NCBI GenBank assembly: GCA_034428935.1
Contig: DAOUHB010000050.1
Span: forward strand, 1-15,131
Reading direction: 5' to 3'
Source of the DNA: JAAYZQ01 sp034428935
Lineage (GTDB): Bacteria > Chloroflexota > Anaerolineae > JAAYZQ01
Length of the DNA stretch: 15,131 bases
Part shown: in pieces, positions 1 to 6,746 of the stretch
How positions within the stretch are numbered: the stretch's first letter is position 1
Layout of the letters: each line of letters starts with the position of its first letter
Program-made: the position numbers and the translations under genes
Notes under the pieces: model-generated
What the model saw: the letters and a program-made list of their open reading frames with translations, nothing else
What the model was told of the DNA's origin: nothing
Databases searched by the model: none

Positions 1-126
1 GGCGTCCTGGATCGCCTGGCAAAAGGCGCATTGCCCTGATCCGTGCCCGCGGCGAAGGGGCATCGGGGGAAGCCCCTCCACTGCAGCCGGCCGGGAATTG
101 ATATCTCGCCCTACAGGGAGTAGGCC
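1..126 (+). other. Left edge: possible 3' end of an upstream gene, with a small hairpin
   Basis: No gene can be assigned here. Two frames are open from the window edge. One ends at TGA 37-39 and reads GVLDRLAKGALP. The other ends at TGA 99-101 and has poorer third-position GC than the real genes nearby. Either could be the tail of an upstream plus-strand gene. An inverted repeat AGGGGC (56-61) / GCCCCT (72-77) with a 10-base loop could form a weak hairpin, but no T-run follows, so I do not call it a terminator. AGGGAG at 115-120 is the ribosome binding site of the next gene. Confidence 0.35.
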
Positions 127-879
127 ATGGAACAGGTCTTGCGATTTATCGCAGACTACCAATGGTGGATATACGCCGTACTGGGCCTCGTCCTGCTGTT
201 TTATCTACGACGAGCCGTCGTATCACGCCAGCAAGGCGTGCGATCGATATTCAAGCTGGAACAAGAGCAGATGCACCTGCGCTACAGTCGCAGTGTCATG
301 GTTTCGGCCTTTGTCTTGTTGCTCATGGTCGGCGTCTTTATGCTCGGCAATCCTCTCAACCTGACGCCGGCGGAGAATACGCCCGAGCCGTCGCCATCAG
401 TCACAAACGGGCCCTTGACGGCGCCCACCCTGACACCTACCTCGCCGCCTCCGACCATCACCGCCACGCCCACCGCCACCCGGGTGCCGCCCACCTCCGT
501 GTCTCGGCCCACAGCGACGGTCTCGGCCGGGCCCACGGCGACGCAAGCCCCGCAAGTGCAGCCGCCTGCCTGCCCCGATCCCAACCGGCGTATCACGTCG
601 CCGGGGATGAACCAGGTTGTGCAGGGCAGCGTGGCTGTGCGGGGCACGGCCAACCATCCGAACTTTGACTACTACAAGATCGAGGTCGGGCAGGGCACAA
701 ATCCCCAGCAGTGGACGGTCGTCGGCGATCTGCACCGGGCACCGGTGGCCGGCGGCGTGCTGGAGACCTTTAACGCGGGTGCCTACCCGCCCGGGGTGTA
801 TACCCTCCGCCTGGTCGTGGTGGACATCACCGGTAATTTCCCTGAACCGTGCCGGGTGACCATCACCGTGCAGCAATAG
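127..879 (+). CDS. Anchored extracytoplasmic protein with two membrane spans, Thr/Pro stalk and beta-type domain; function unknown
   Basis: This 250-residue protein is not one I can name. Hydrophobic spans lie at about residues 11-27 and 57-74, separated by a short basic segment, so both ends of the chain may be outside with a small cytoplasmic loop. Residues 80-147 are a low-complexity Thr/Pro/Ser stalk. Residues 150-250 look like a compact beta-sandwich module, with a GTA-x-HPNFDYYKIE segment, PPGVYTLRLVVVD and terminal TITV. In my experience this style of module is found on Chloroflexota surface proteins and at the ends of some penicillin-binding proteins. Cys149 and Cys242 bracket the module and could form a disulfide. 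The start is ATG with AGGGAG six bases upstream. The stop lies 14 bases before the likely murJ start, so the pair is probably co-transcribed. A cell-wall role is inference from that neighbour. Confidence 0.85.
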   Translation: MEQVLRFIADYQWWIYAVLGLVLLFYLRRAVVSRQQGVRSIFKLEQEQMHLRYSRSVMVSAFVLLLMVGVFMLGNPLNLTPAENTPEPSPSVTNGPLTAPTLTPTSPPPTITATPTATRVPPTSVSRPTATVSAGPTATQAPQVQPPACPDPNRRITSPGMNQVVQGSVAVRGTANHPNFDYYKIEVGQGTNPQQWTVVGDLHRAPVAGGVLETFNAGAYPPGVYTLRLVVVDITGNFPEPCRVTITVQQ

Positions 880-893
880 CCGAGGATCGGCCC

Positions 894-2480
894 TTGGCCC
901 AAGTCGGTTCCAGCGCGGGGACGGAACAGAGCGGCATTGCCCGGGCAGCCGGCATCATTGCCCTGGGCAACGTCGCCAGCCGCGTCCTGGGCCTGGCCCG
1001 CGTGCAGATCATCGCCTACCTCTTTGGCGCGAGCGGCATGGTGAGCGCTTTCATGGTGGCCTCCACCGTGCCGACCATGATCTATGACCTGCTCATCGGC
1101 GGCATGTTGAGCGCGGCGCTGGTGCCGGTCTTTTCCCAGGTGGCCGAGCAGGAAGGCCGGCCGGCGCTCTGGGCGCTGTTCAGCCGCGTGGCCAGCCTGG
1201 TGGCGGCGCTCCTCGCCGCCCTGGTGCTGGTCATCGAGCTCCTGGCCCCGCAGCTCGCCTGGCTGCTGGGCGGCGGCTTCGAGCCCGAGCTCCAGGCCGC
1301 CCTGGCACGCATGCTCCGCATCATTGCCCCGGCCGTCTTTTTCTTTGGCTTGTCGGGGGTGGTGACGGGCCTGCTCTATGCCCTGCGGCGCTTTACCTAC
1401 CCGGCCTTTGGCGCGGCGGTCTTTAACCTGGGTATCCTCATCGCCGCTCCGCTCCTGGCCGGCCGGCTGGATGCCTTCAGCCTGGCCATCGGTGTCCTCC
1501 TTGGCTCGGTGATGCAGCTCGCCATCCAGCTTCCCGACTTGCGGGGCGCGCGGCTGCGCTTTCACCTGGACCTCCGCCATCCCGCCCTGCGGCGCATCCT
1601 GAGCCTGTACGTGCCCATCGCCCTGGGCGTCGTCGTCAGCAACCTCCAGATCGCCATCGATCGCCGCCTGGCCTCGTCCACGGGTGAGAACAGCATCGCC
1701 TGGATGGCCAACGCGACGACCCTGTTCCAGTTACCCCACGGCCTGGTGGCGGTGGCCATTTCGCTGGCGGTCTTGCCCACCCTGTCGCGCTTTAGCGCGC
1801 GCGGCGACGAGGAGAGCTTTCGCTCCACGCTGGGCCAGGGCCTGCGCCTGGTCCTGGCCCTCATCGTGCCTGCCACCGTCGGCCTCCTGGTGTTGGGCCA
1901 GCCCATCATCTCCCTGCTCTTCGAGCACGGCAAGTTCACGGCCCACGACACCTTCTGGACGTCGTGGGCGCTGCGCTACTACCTGGTGGGCCTGATCTTT
2001 GCCGGCATCGACTGGCCCCTCAACTATGCCTTTTACGCGCGGCAGGACACGCTGACGCCGGCGCTGGTGGGGGTGTTGAGCGTGGTCGTCTACCTGGCGG
2101 TGGCGCTGGCGCTGCTGGCGCCCCTGGGCATGCTGGGGCTGGTCCTGGCCGACTCGGCCAAGCATTTCAGCCACGCCCTCACCATGCTGTACCTCACCCG
2201 CCGGCGGGTGGGCGGCCTTGGCCACCTTGGCCTGGGAACGGCGGCCGGCAAGGCGCTGCTGGCGGCTGGCGCCATGGCCGCGGGCATTCTCCTCGCCCTC
2301 GCCGGGGTCAACCAACTCTGGCCGGGGGGAGGGCTGGGCAGCCGGCTCCTGGCGGTGGCTTTGCCCGGTGCCCTCGGCGGCCTGCTCTTCCTGGGCGCCG
2401 CCCGCCTGCTAAAGCTGCAGGAGCTGATGTACCTGGGCGGCCTGCTCAGGTCGAGGCTGCCAGGCCGCCGGTTTGACTAG
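894..2480 (+). CDS. murJ: MurJ/MviN-family lipid II flippase
   Basis: This polytopic membrane protein of about 528 residues belongs to the MOP/MviN superfamily, whose MurJ members flip lipid II for peptidoglycan synthesis. Recognisable parts are NVASRVLGLAR near the N-terminus (Arg36), GGMLSAALVPVFSQ at about 69-82, and the later PTLSRFSARGDEE segment. The length fits the 14-helix fold. I prefer TTG at 894 because GAGG (882-885) sits eight bases upstream and the protein then starts just before the first helix. An in-frame GTG at 849 has no such site and would overlap the previous gene by 31 bases. Several charged cavity residues of the E. coli enzyme are replaced: Val37, Ser51, Tyr64, Asp65, Gly69 and Thr276 occupy positions of D25, D39, R52, R53, E57 and R270. 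That resembles actinobacterial MviN proteins. Its last codons contain the next operon's -35 box. Confidence 0.9.
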   Translation: MAQVGSSAGTEQSGIARAAGIIALGNVASRVLGLARVQIIAYLFGASGMVSAFMVASTVPTMIYDLLIGGMLSAALVPVFSQVAEQEGRPALWALFSRVASLVAALLAALVLVIELLAPQLAWLLGGGFEPELQAALARMLRIIAPAVFFFGLSGVVTGLLYALRRFTYPAFGAAVFNLGILIAAPLLAGRLDAFSLAIGVLLGSVMQLAIQLPDLRGARLRFHLDLRHPALRRILSLYVPIALGVVVSNLQIAIDRRLASSTGENSIAWMANATTLFQLPHGLVAVAISLAVLPTLSRFSARGDEESFRSTLGQGLRLVLALIVPATVGLLVLGQPIISLLFEHGKFTAHDTFWTSWALRYYLVGLIFAGIDWPLNYAFYARQDTLTPALVGVLSVVVYLAVALALLAPLGMLGLVLADSAKHFSHALTMLYLTRRRVGGLGHLGLGTAAGKALLAAGAMAAGILLALAGVNQLWPGGGLGSRLLAVALPGALGGLLFLGAARLLKLQELMYLGGLLRSRLPGRRFD

Positions 2481-2501
2481 AATGCCAGGCTGGGATATAA
2501 T
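2473..2501 (+). promoter_or_regulatory. Sigma-70-type promoter for the sortase operon
   Basis: TTGACT (2473-2478) and a perfect TATAAT (2496-2501) are separated by exactly 17 bases. The -35 box overlaps the last codons and TAG stop (2478-2480) of murJ. Transcription would start near 2508, giving a leader of about 45 bases. The AT-rich stretch 2495-2512 stands out in this GC-rich region. The match is seen directly; activity is inferred. Confidence 0.8.
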
Positions 2502-2525
2502 CGATATATATACAGGGAGGATTGC

Positions 2526-2551
2526 CTCACCTGCGGGGCCCGAGTGAGAGG
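2526..2551 (+). promoter_or_regulatory. Leader hairpin candidate overlapping the sortase ribosome binding site
   Basis: CTCAC (2526-2530) can pair with GTGAG (2544-2548), enclosing a GC-rich loop that contains GGGCCC. The 3' arm overlaps the purine-rich GAGAGG segment just before the sortase ATG at 2554. Alternatively CCTC (2525-2528) pairs with GAGG (2548-2551). Either fold would partly hide the ribosome binding site. The stem is only five base pairs, so this is tentative. Confidence 0.3.
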
Positions 2552-2553
2552 TT

Positions 2554-3525
2554 ATGCCAGATCGGCGAACGGTAGATGAGCTGACAATCAAAGAGCTGGA
2601 AGAGCTTCTTCTCGTCAAGCGCCGCGAGGCGCGGACCGAGCGCATGCGCCGCCTGCGCGAGGTCGGCCGCCTGCCCGCCGACGACCCCCTGCCTGCCGAT
2701 GGCCCCCTGCCCCACGAAGACCTGGCCGGCACGGCTGCGGGGCTTGCCGGCGAGGCGCCGGCCGAAGCGCCGGCGGGGACGAGGCGCCCGATCGCCGACG
2801 TGGAACCCCTGACCAGGCGCAAGCGAGCCAGGGAGCGCAAGCCGCGCACCGCCCCCGGCCGTTGGAGCCGCGTGCGCGACCGGATGCTCCTGGTGCTGGA
2901 AGTGGCCGCCCTCCTGGGCCTGGTGGGCGTGCTTGTCACCTCGTTCCTGAACCTACAGGCCCTCAACGCCGAGTACGCCCAGGCCAGCCTGGCGCCCACC
3001 GTCACGCCCACGCCCCTGGCCGGCGGCATCCTGCCCGGCGAGCACGCGCCGCCGGAAGAGCCGGGCAGCGTGCCTGCCCACCTGCGCAGCCTGGTGCAGG
3101 GCGAGGCGCCGCACGCGGTGCCCATCCCCACCCCCGGGCCCGAAGCCCCGACCCGGATCGTCGTACCGGCCATCAACGTCGATGCGCTGATCGTGCCGGG
3201 TGACACGCCAGAGCAGCTCAAGCTGGGTGTGGGGCATCACCTGGGCTCGGCCAACCCCGGCGAGCGGGGGAACATGATCCTCTCGGCCCACAACGACATC
3301 TATGGCGAGATCTTTCGCCGGCTGCCCGACCTGGAGCTGGGCGACGAGGTCATCATCTATGCCGCCGAGCAGCCCTACCGCTACGTCGTCACGGCCAAAC
3401 AGATCGTCGAGCCGACGGACGTGCACGTGTTGGCGCAGACGACCAGGCCGGTGGCGACCCTGATCTCTTGTTATCCTTATATGGTGGACACACACCGCAT
3501 CGTGGTCATTGCCGAGCTGCGCTAG
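2554..3525 (+). CDS. Membrane-anchored sortase (class D/E-like transpeptidase)
   Basis: Sortases are extracytoplasmic cysteine transpeptidases that cleave a sorting signal and join surface proteins to the wall or to each other. In this 323-residue protein, residues 1-110 are charged and probably cytoplasmic, with a helical Glu/Leu/Arg-rich start and Pro/Ala repeats. Residues 111-134 form one membrane span, followed by a Thr/Pro-rich stalk (about 145-200). The catalytic barrel runs from about 200 to the end. The three hallmark residues are present: His246 in ILSAHND, Cys306 in TLISCYP and Arg315 in DTHRIVV. TLISCYP matches the usual TLxTC motif with Ser for Thr. The N-in, C-out topology and motif suggest class D or E, but the exact class needs alignment. 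It is the first gene after its own promoter. No substrate with a clear sorting signal is visible in the window. Confidence 0.92.
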   Translation: MPDRRTVDELTIKELEELLLVKRREARTERMRRLREVGRLPADDPLPADGPLPHEDLAGTAAGLAGEAPAEAPAGTRRPIADVEPLTRRKRARERKPRTAPGRWSRVRDRMLLVLEVAALLGLVGVLVTSFLNLQALNAEYAQASLAPTVTPTPLAGGILPGEHAPPEEPGSVPAHLRSLVQGEAPHAVPIPTPGPEAPTRIVVPAINVDALIVPGDTPEQLKLGVGHHLGSANPGERGNMILSAHNDIYGEIFRRLPDLELGDEVIIYAAEQPYRYVVTAKQIVEPTDVHVLAQTTRPVATLISCYPYMVDTHRIVVIAELR

Positions 3526-3531
3526 CGGCCG

Positions 3532-3545
3532 CGACACCGGTGTCG
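3532..3545. repeat. 14-bp perfect palindrome in the sortase-small ORF spacer
   Basis: CGACACCGGTGTCG is a perfect inverted repeat with no spacer. It lies between the sortase stop (3523-3525) and the ribosome binding site (GGAGG, 3552-3556) of the next gene. It could be an operator half-site pair or an RNA fold-back. About one such palindrome is expected by chance in a window of this size, so only its placement makes it notable. Confidence 0.4.
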
Positions 3546-3567
3546 ACAATCGGAGGAATGTGGAAGC

Positions 3568-3783
3568 ATGGCAAAAAAGTCTCGACGAGCCTACAAGGCC
3601 CCCAACGCGCCGCAGCGGGTGCAGATTTCCCGCCCTGCCCGGCCCCTGGCGACGGCCACCGAGGCCAAAGACGTCAACTTCAAGGAAGAGTACCATTACG
3701 TCCTGGAGGATCTGCGGCGCATCGCCATCATCGCCGCGGCTCTCCTGGTGTTGCTCGTGATCCTGGCCCTCGTCATCGGGTAG
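3568..3783 (+). CDS. Small single-span membrane protein, function unknown
   Basis: This 71-residue protein has a very basic start (MAKKSRRAYK), a polar middle containing DVNFKEEYHYVLEDLRRI, and a hydrophobic end at about 52-70. It is a tail-anchored, N-terminus-in design. The ribosome binding site is GGAGG at 3552-3556, eleven bases before the ATG, or GGAAG closer to it. It lies 42 bases after the sortase stop and 25 bases before the DUF1232 gene, on the same strand, so it is probably part of the sortase operon. The ordered basic-acidic-hydrophobic layout and high third-position GC argue that it is real. I do not recognise a named family. A helper or assembly role for the sortase is only a guess from position. 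Confidence 0.75.
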   Translation: MAKKSRRAYKAPNAPQRVQISRPARPLATATEAKDVNFKEEYHYVLEDLRRIAIIAAALLVLLVILALVIG

Positions 3784-3808
3784 TCTGGCGCCCGACCTTA
3801 TCATTCCG

Positions 3809-4291
3809 ATGCCCAGGAGCCAACCTTCTCCCCAGGAGCGAGAGTTCTATCGCCGCCTGCGCAAGACGGTCCGCATCTGGGCCGGCGGCGAAAAGAGCAA
3901 GGCCAACGAGTACCTGGATATCATCCTGGCCGGGCCTGACCTCTTTATGCTGTTGGTGCGCCTCTCGCGCGACGACCGGCTGCCGGTTGCCGACAAGGCG
4001 AGGCTGGCGGGCGCCGCCGCCTATTTTGTGAACCCCCTGGACCTCGTGCCCGAGCTGGTCCTGGGGCCGGCCGGCCTGGTCGACGACGTGGCCCTGGCCG
4101 GCCTCGTGCTCCACGATCTGCTGGAGCGGACCGACCCGTCCCTCGTCAGCCAGCACTGGGAGGGCAGCGTGGACCTGCTGGAGCTGATCCGGCGCATCCT
4201 GGCCGTGGCCGACGGCATGGTGGGCGGCCCGGCCTGGCGGCGGCTCCTGGCCGTGGCGCGGGACCTTGGCTCTCAGGGGGGCAGCGGTTAG
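3809..4291 (+). CDS. DUF1232 (YkvA-like) protein
   Basis: This 160-residue protein contains the DUF1232 signature at about residues 61-105: ADKARLAGAAAYFVNPLDLVP followed by GLVDDVALAGLVLHDLL, which matches the family pattern of Y-x-x-(S/N)-P-x-D-L-(I/V)-P and a later D-D. The family is widespread, membrane-associated through short hydrophobic helices and of unknown biochemical role. Residues 1-60 are charged and partly helical; residues 110-160 are amphipathic. No good ribosome binding site precedes the ATG, and the gene starts 25 bases after the small membrane protein, so translation may depend on coupling. Its TAG stop (4289-4291) overlaps the TAA stop of the convergent helicase gene within the tetranucleotide TTAG, leaving no room for a terminator between them. 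Confidence 0.85.
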   Translation: MPRSQPSPQEREFYRRLRKTVRIWAGGEKSKANEYLDIILAGPDLFMLLVRLSRDDRLPVADKARLAGAAAYFVNPLDLVPELVLGPAGLVDDVALAGLVLHDLLERTDPSLVSQHWEGSVDLLELIRRILAVADGMVGGPAWRRLLAVARDLGSQGGSG

Positions 4292-6603
4292 TCGCCGTTC
4301 ACCTTTTCCATGGGCGCCATGCTCGCCAGCAGGCGCTTGACCCCCGTGCCGGCAAAGGCGACGCTGACTTGCTCGTCACCGCCCACCACCTTGCTCTCGA
4401 CGACGATCCCCAGGCCAAACGTCTCGTGGCGCACCTGGTCGCCGGTGTGAAACTGCTGCTCGGCGGCCGGCCGGCGGTCCGGCGTCTGTTCTGCCTCCAT
4501 GTGGCGGGGGCGATCCAGGCGGCGCTCGGGCAGCTCCGGCCGGGTGGGCGAGAAGGCGGTTGACCCGCTGCGCCCGCCGGCGGCGCGCTCACTTTGCACC
4601 CTGGGCCTGGGCCCGACGCCCCACGGGCTGCGGCTCTCCGCCGGCCTCTCGGGCCGGCGCCTGCCTGCCCGGGGATGCCCCTCCACCAGCTCGGTGGGCA
4701 ACTCCAGCAAGAATCGGGAAGGCTCGCTCACCTGGCTCTCGCCGTAGAGGGTGCGACGGAAGGTGCGCAGCAGGTAAAGGCGCTCCTTGGCCCGGGTGAC
4801 GCCCACGTAGCACAGCCGCCTCTCCTCCTCCATCTGCTCGGGGTCGTCCATGGAGCGGCTGTGGGGAAAGAGCCCCTCTTCCACCCCGGTGATAAACACC
4901 ACGCGAAACTCGAGGCCCTTGGCGGCGTGCAGGGTCAGGAGGGTGGGCGCGTCCACCTGCTCGTCCAGGTTGTCCACGTCCGACACCAGGGCCACCTCTT
5001 CCAGGAAGGAGGTCAGGGCCAGCTCGGGCGGGAGGTCGGCGTACTGGCGGGCGACGGTGCGCAGCTCCAGGATGTTCTCCCAACGCGCCTGTCCCTCTTC
5101 GGTGCCGTCCTGCACGTAGCGGGCATAGCCCGTCCGCTCCAGCAGCAGGTCCAGCACCTGGAGCAGGTCCAGCTCCCGGCGTGCCTGGCTCAGCTCTTCG
5201 ATCATGGCCGTGAACTCGATCAGCAGCCGCCGGGCGCGGGTGCCAAAGGGGTCCTCTTCCGTCTCGCCCAGGAGCTGCAGGGTGGCATACACCGGCAGGC
5301 CCTTGGCCTGGGCCCAGCCCACCAGGGTGCCCACGGTTCGATCGCCGATGCCACGGGGCGGGACGTTGATGATGCGCGACAGCCCCACCCCGTCGTAGGG
5401 GTTGTGGATGAGGCGCAGGTAAGCCATGACGTCCTTGATCTCCTTGCGCTCGTAAAAGCGCGTGGCGCCCACCAGCTTGTAGGGCATGCCCCGCCGCACG
5501 AAGGCGTCTTCGATGGGGCGCGACTGGGCGTTGGTGCGGTACATGACGGCGCAGTCGCCCATTTGCGCCTCTCCCCGGGCCACCAGCCGCTGGATCTCGC
5601 TGACGATGACGTCGCCCTCCTCCTGCTCGTCGTAGGCCTCCAGGGCGCGGATCTGAGGGCCGCCGCTCTGGACGGTGTACAGGTGTTTCGGGTGGCGGTG
5701 CGGGTTGCGGGCGATGACGGCGTTGGCCACGTCCAGGATCGTCTGGGTGGAGCGATAGTTGCGCTCCAGGAGGATGACCCGCGCCTCGGGGTAATCTTCC
5801 CGGAAGCGGGTGATGTTCCGGTAGTCCGCCCCGCGGAAGCGATAGATCGACTGGTCCTCGTCGCCCACGACGAACAGGTTTGCCCGCTCGCCGGCCAGGA
5901 GCTTGACCAGCTCGTATTGCGCCATGTTGGTGTCCTGCCACTCGTCGACCAGGACAAAGGGATAGCGCCGCTGGTAGGTGGCCCGTACGTCGGGATCCTC
6001 GCGAAAGAGCTCCACGGCCCGCATCAGCAGGTCGTCGAAATCGAGGGCGCTGTTCTGGACCAGGAGCGCCTGGTAGCGCTCGTAGACGCGCCTGGCAATC
6101 TCATCGCGGTAGGTGAGGGCCGGCAGGTCGGCCGACGTCAGGAGCTCGTTCTTGGCCTGGGAGATGCGGTGCAGCATGGCCGTGGGACGATAGAGCTTGT
6201 CGTCCAGATCGAGGTCCCGGATGGCCTGCCGGGCCAGGCTGAGCTGATCGCCACTGTCATAGATGACGTAATGGGGCGAGACTCCCGCCGCTTCGGCCTC
6301 GCGGCGCAGGATGCGGGCGCAGATGGCGTGAAAGGTGCCGATGGTCAGCCTACGCGATTGCTCGCCCAGCAAGAGTTGGAGGCGCTCCTTCATCTCTCGC
6401 GCGGCCTTGTTGGTAAAGGTGACCGCCATGATCTGCCAGGGCGGCACCTGGTACTCGCGCACCAGGTAGGCTACGCGGTGGGTCAGTACGCGTGTCTTGC
6501 CGCTCCCCGGGCCGGCCAGCACCAGCACGGGCCCTTCGACGGCCTCCACCGCCTCGCGCTGGGCGGGGTTCAAATCCTGTAGTATCTCTGCTTCGTTCGA
6601 CAT
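4288..6603 (-). CDS. pcrA: ATP-dependent DNA helicase, UvrD/PcrA family
   Basis: This 771-residue superfamily 1A 3'-5' helicase serves in nucleotide excision repair, plasmid replication and removal of RecA or stalled polymerase. All motifs are visible: Q motif LNPAQREAV (11-19), Walker A GPGSGKT (31-37), TFTNKAAREM (62-71), TFHAICARIL (90-99), Walker B VDEWQDTN (219-226), GDEDQSIYRFRG (247-258), ERNYRST (280-286), LHAAKGLEF (558-566) and VGVTRAKERLYL (600-611). After an Arg/Pro-rich linker (about 641-716) comes the Tudor-like C-terminal domain (about 717-768), which in PcrA/UvrD contacts RNA polymerase. Walker B has Trp where Phe or Tyr is usual. The start is ATG at 6603, with AGGGAG nine bases upstream. 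An in-frame upstream extension to 6702 is rejected because it would cover the promoter. UvrD is the alternative name. Confidence 0.96.
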   Translation of the reverse strand: MSNEAEILQDLNPAQREAVEAVEGPVLVLAGPGSGKTRVLTHRVAYLVREYQVPPWQIMAVTFTNKAAREMKERLQLLLGEQSRRLTIGTFHAICARILRREAEAAGVSPHYVIYDSGDQLSLARQAIRDLDLDDKLYRPTAMLHRISQAKNELLTSADLPALTYRDEIARRVYERYQALLVQNSALDFDDLLMRAVELFREDPDVRATYQRRYPFVLVDEWQDTNMAQYELVKLLAGERANLFVVGDEDQSIYRFRGADYRNITRFREDYPEARVILLERNYRSTQTILDVANAVIARNPHRHPKHLYTVQSGGPQIRALEAYDEQEEGDVIVSEIQRLVARGEAQMGDCAVMYRTNAQSRPIEDAFVRRGMPYKLVGATRFYERKEIKDVMAYLRLIHNPYDGVGLSRIINVPPRGIGDRTVGTLVGWAQAKGLPVYATLQLLGETEEDPFGTRARRLLIEFTAMIEELSQARRELDLLQVLDLLLERTGYARYVQDGTEEGQARWENILELRTVARQYADLPPELALTSFLEEVALVSDVDNLDEQVDAPTLLTLHAAKGLEFRVVFITGVEEGLFPHSRSMDDPEQMEEERRLCYVGVTRAKERLYLLRTFRRTLYGESQVSEPSRFLLELPTELVEGHPRAGRRRPERPAESRSPWGVGPRPRVQSERAAGGRSGSTAFSPTRPELPERRLDRPRHMEAEQTPDRRPAAEQQFHTGDQVRHETFGLGIVVESKVVGGDEQVSVAFAGTGVKRLLASMAPMEKVNGD

Positions 6604-6646
6604 AAGTATTGGCTCCCTGGAATCGTCGCCGCCGGGCAACCCTGTT

Positions 6647-6676
6647 ATTCTATCATCTTTTGCCCTCGATTGCCAA
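6647..6676 (-). promoter_or_regulatory. Sigma-70-type promoter for the helicase gene
   Basis: Read on the minus strand, TTGGCA (6676-6671) and TAGAAT (6652-6647) are 18 bases apart; each matches consensus at five of six positions. The expected start near 6640 gives a leader of about 37 bases before the helicase ATG at 6603. It lies back to back with the yvcK promoter. Confidence 0.65.
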
Positions 6677-6701
6677 TGGTCGTCACATCGCGGGCAGAAC
6701 A

Positions 6702-6730
6702 TTGACGCCCCTATCCAGTTGAGTTATAAT
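6702..6730 (+). promoter_or_regulatory. Sigma-70-type promoter for the yvcK-gap-pgk operon
   Basis: TTGACG (6702-6707) and a perfect TATAAT (6725-6730) are separated by 17 bases. The predicted transcription start, near 6737, lies only about ten bases before the yvcK ATG at 6747. The architecture is the same as the promoter at 2473-2501. Confidence 0.8.
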
Positions 6731-6746
6731 AATCTTTGGGTGAAGG

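Noticed and set aside
849..893. GTG start for murJ at 849
   Set aside because: It has no ribosome binding site, adds a polar, non-conserved stretch and overlaps the upstream gene. TTG at 894 follows GAGG at good spacing.
4594..6582. A 662-codon open frame on the plus strand, antisense to the helicase gene
   Set aside because: Its product is a His/Gln/Gly/Val-rich low-information sequence with no domain, and it mirrors a clear pcrA gene with every helicase motif. Long antisense frames are common in GC-rich coding DNA.
6604..6702. N-terminal extension of the helicase to 6702
   Set aside because: ATG at 6603 has AGGGAG upstream and begins a typical PcrA N-terminus. The extension would cover the recognisable minus-strand promoter.
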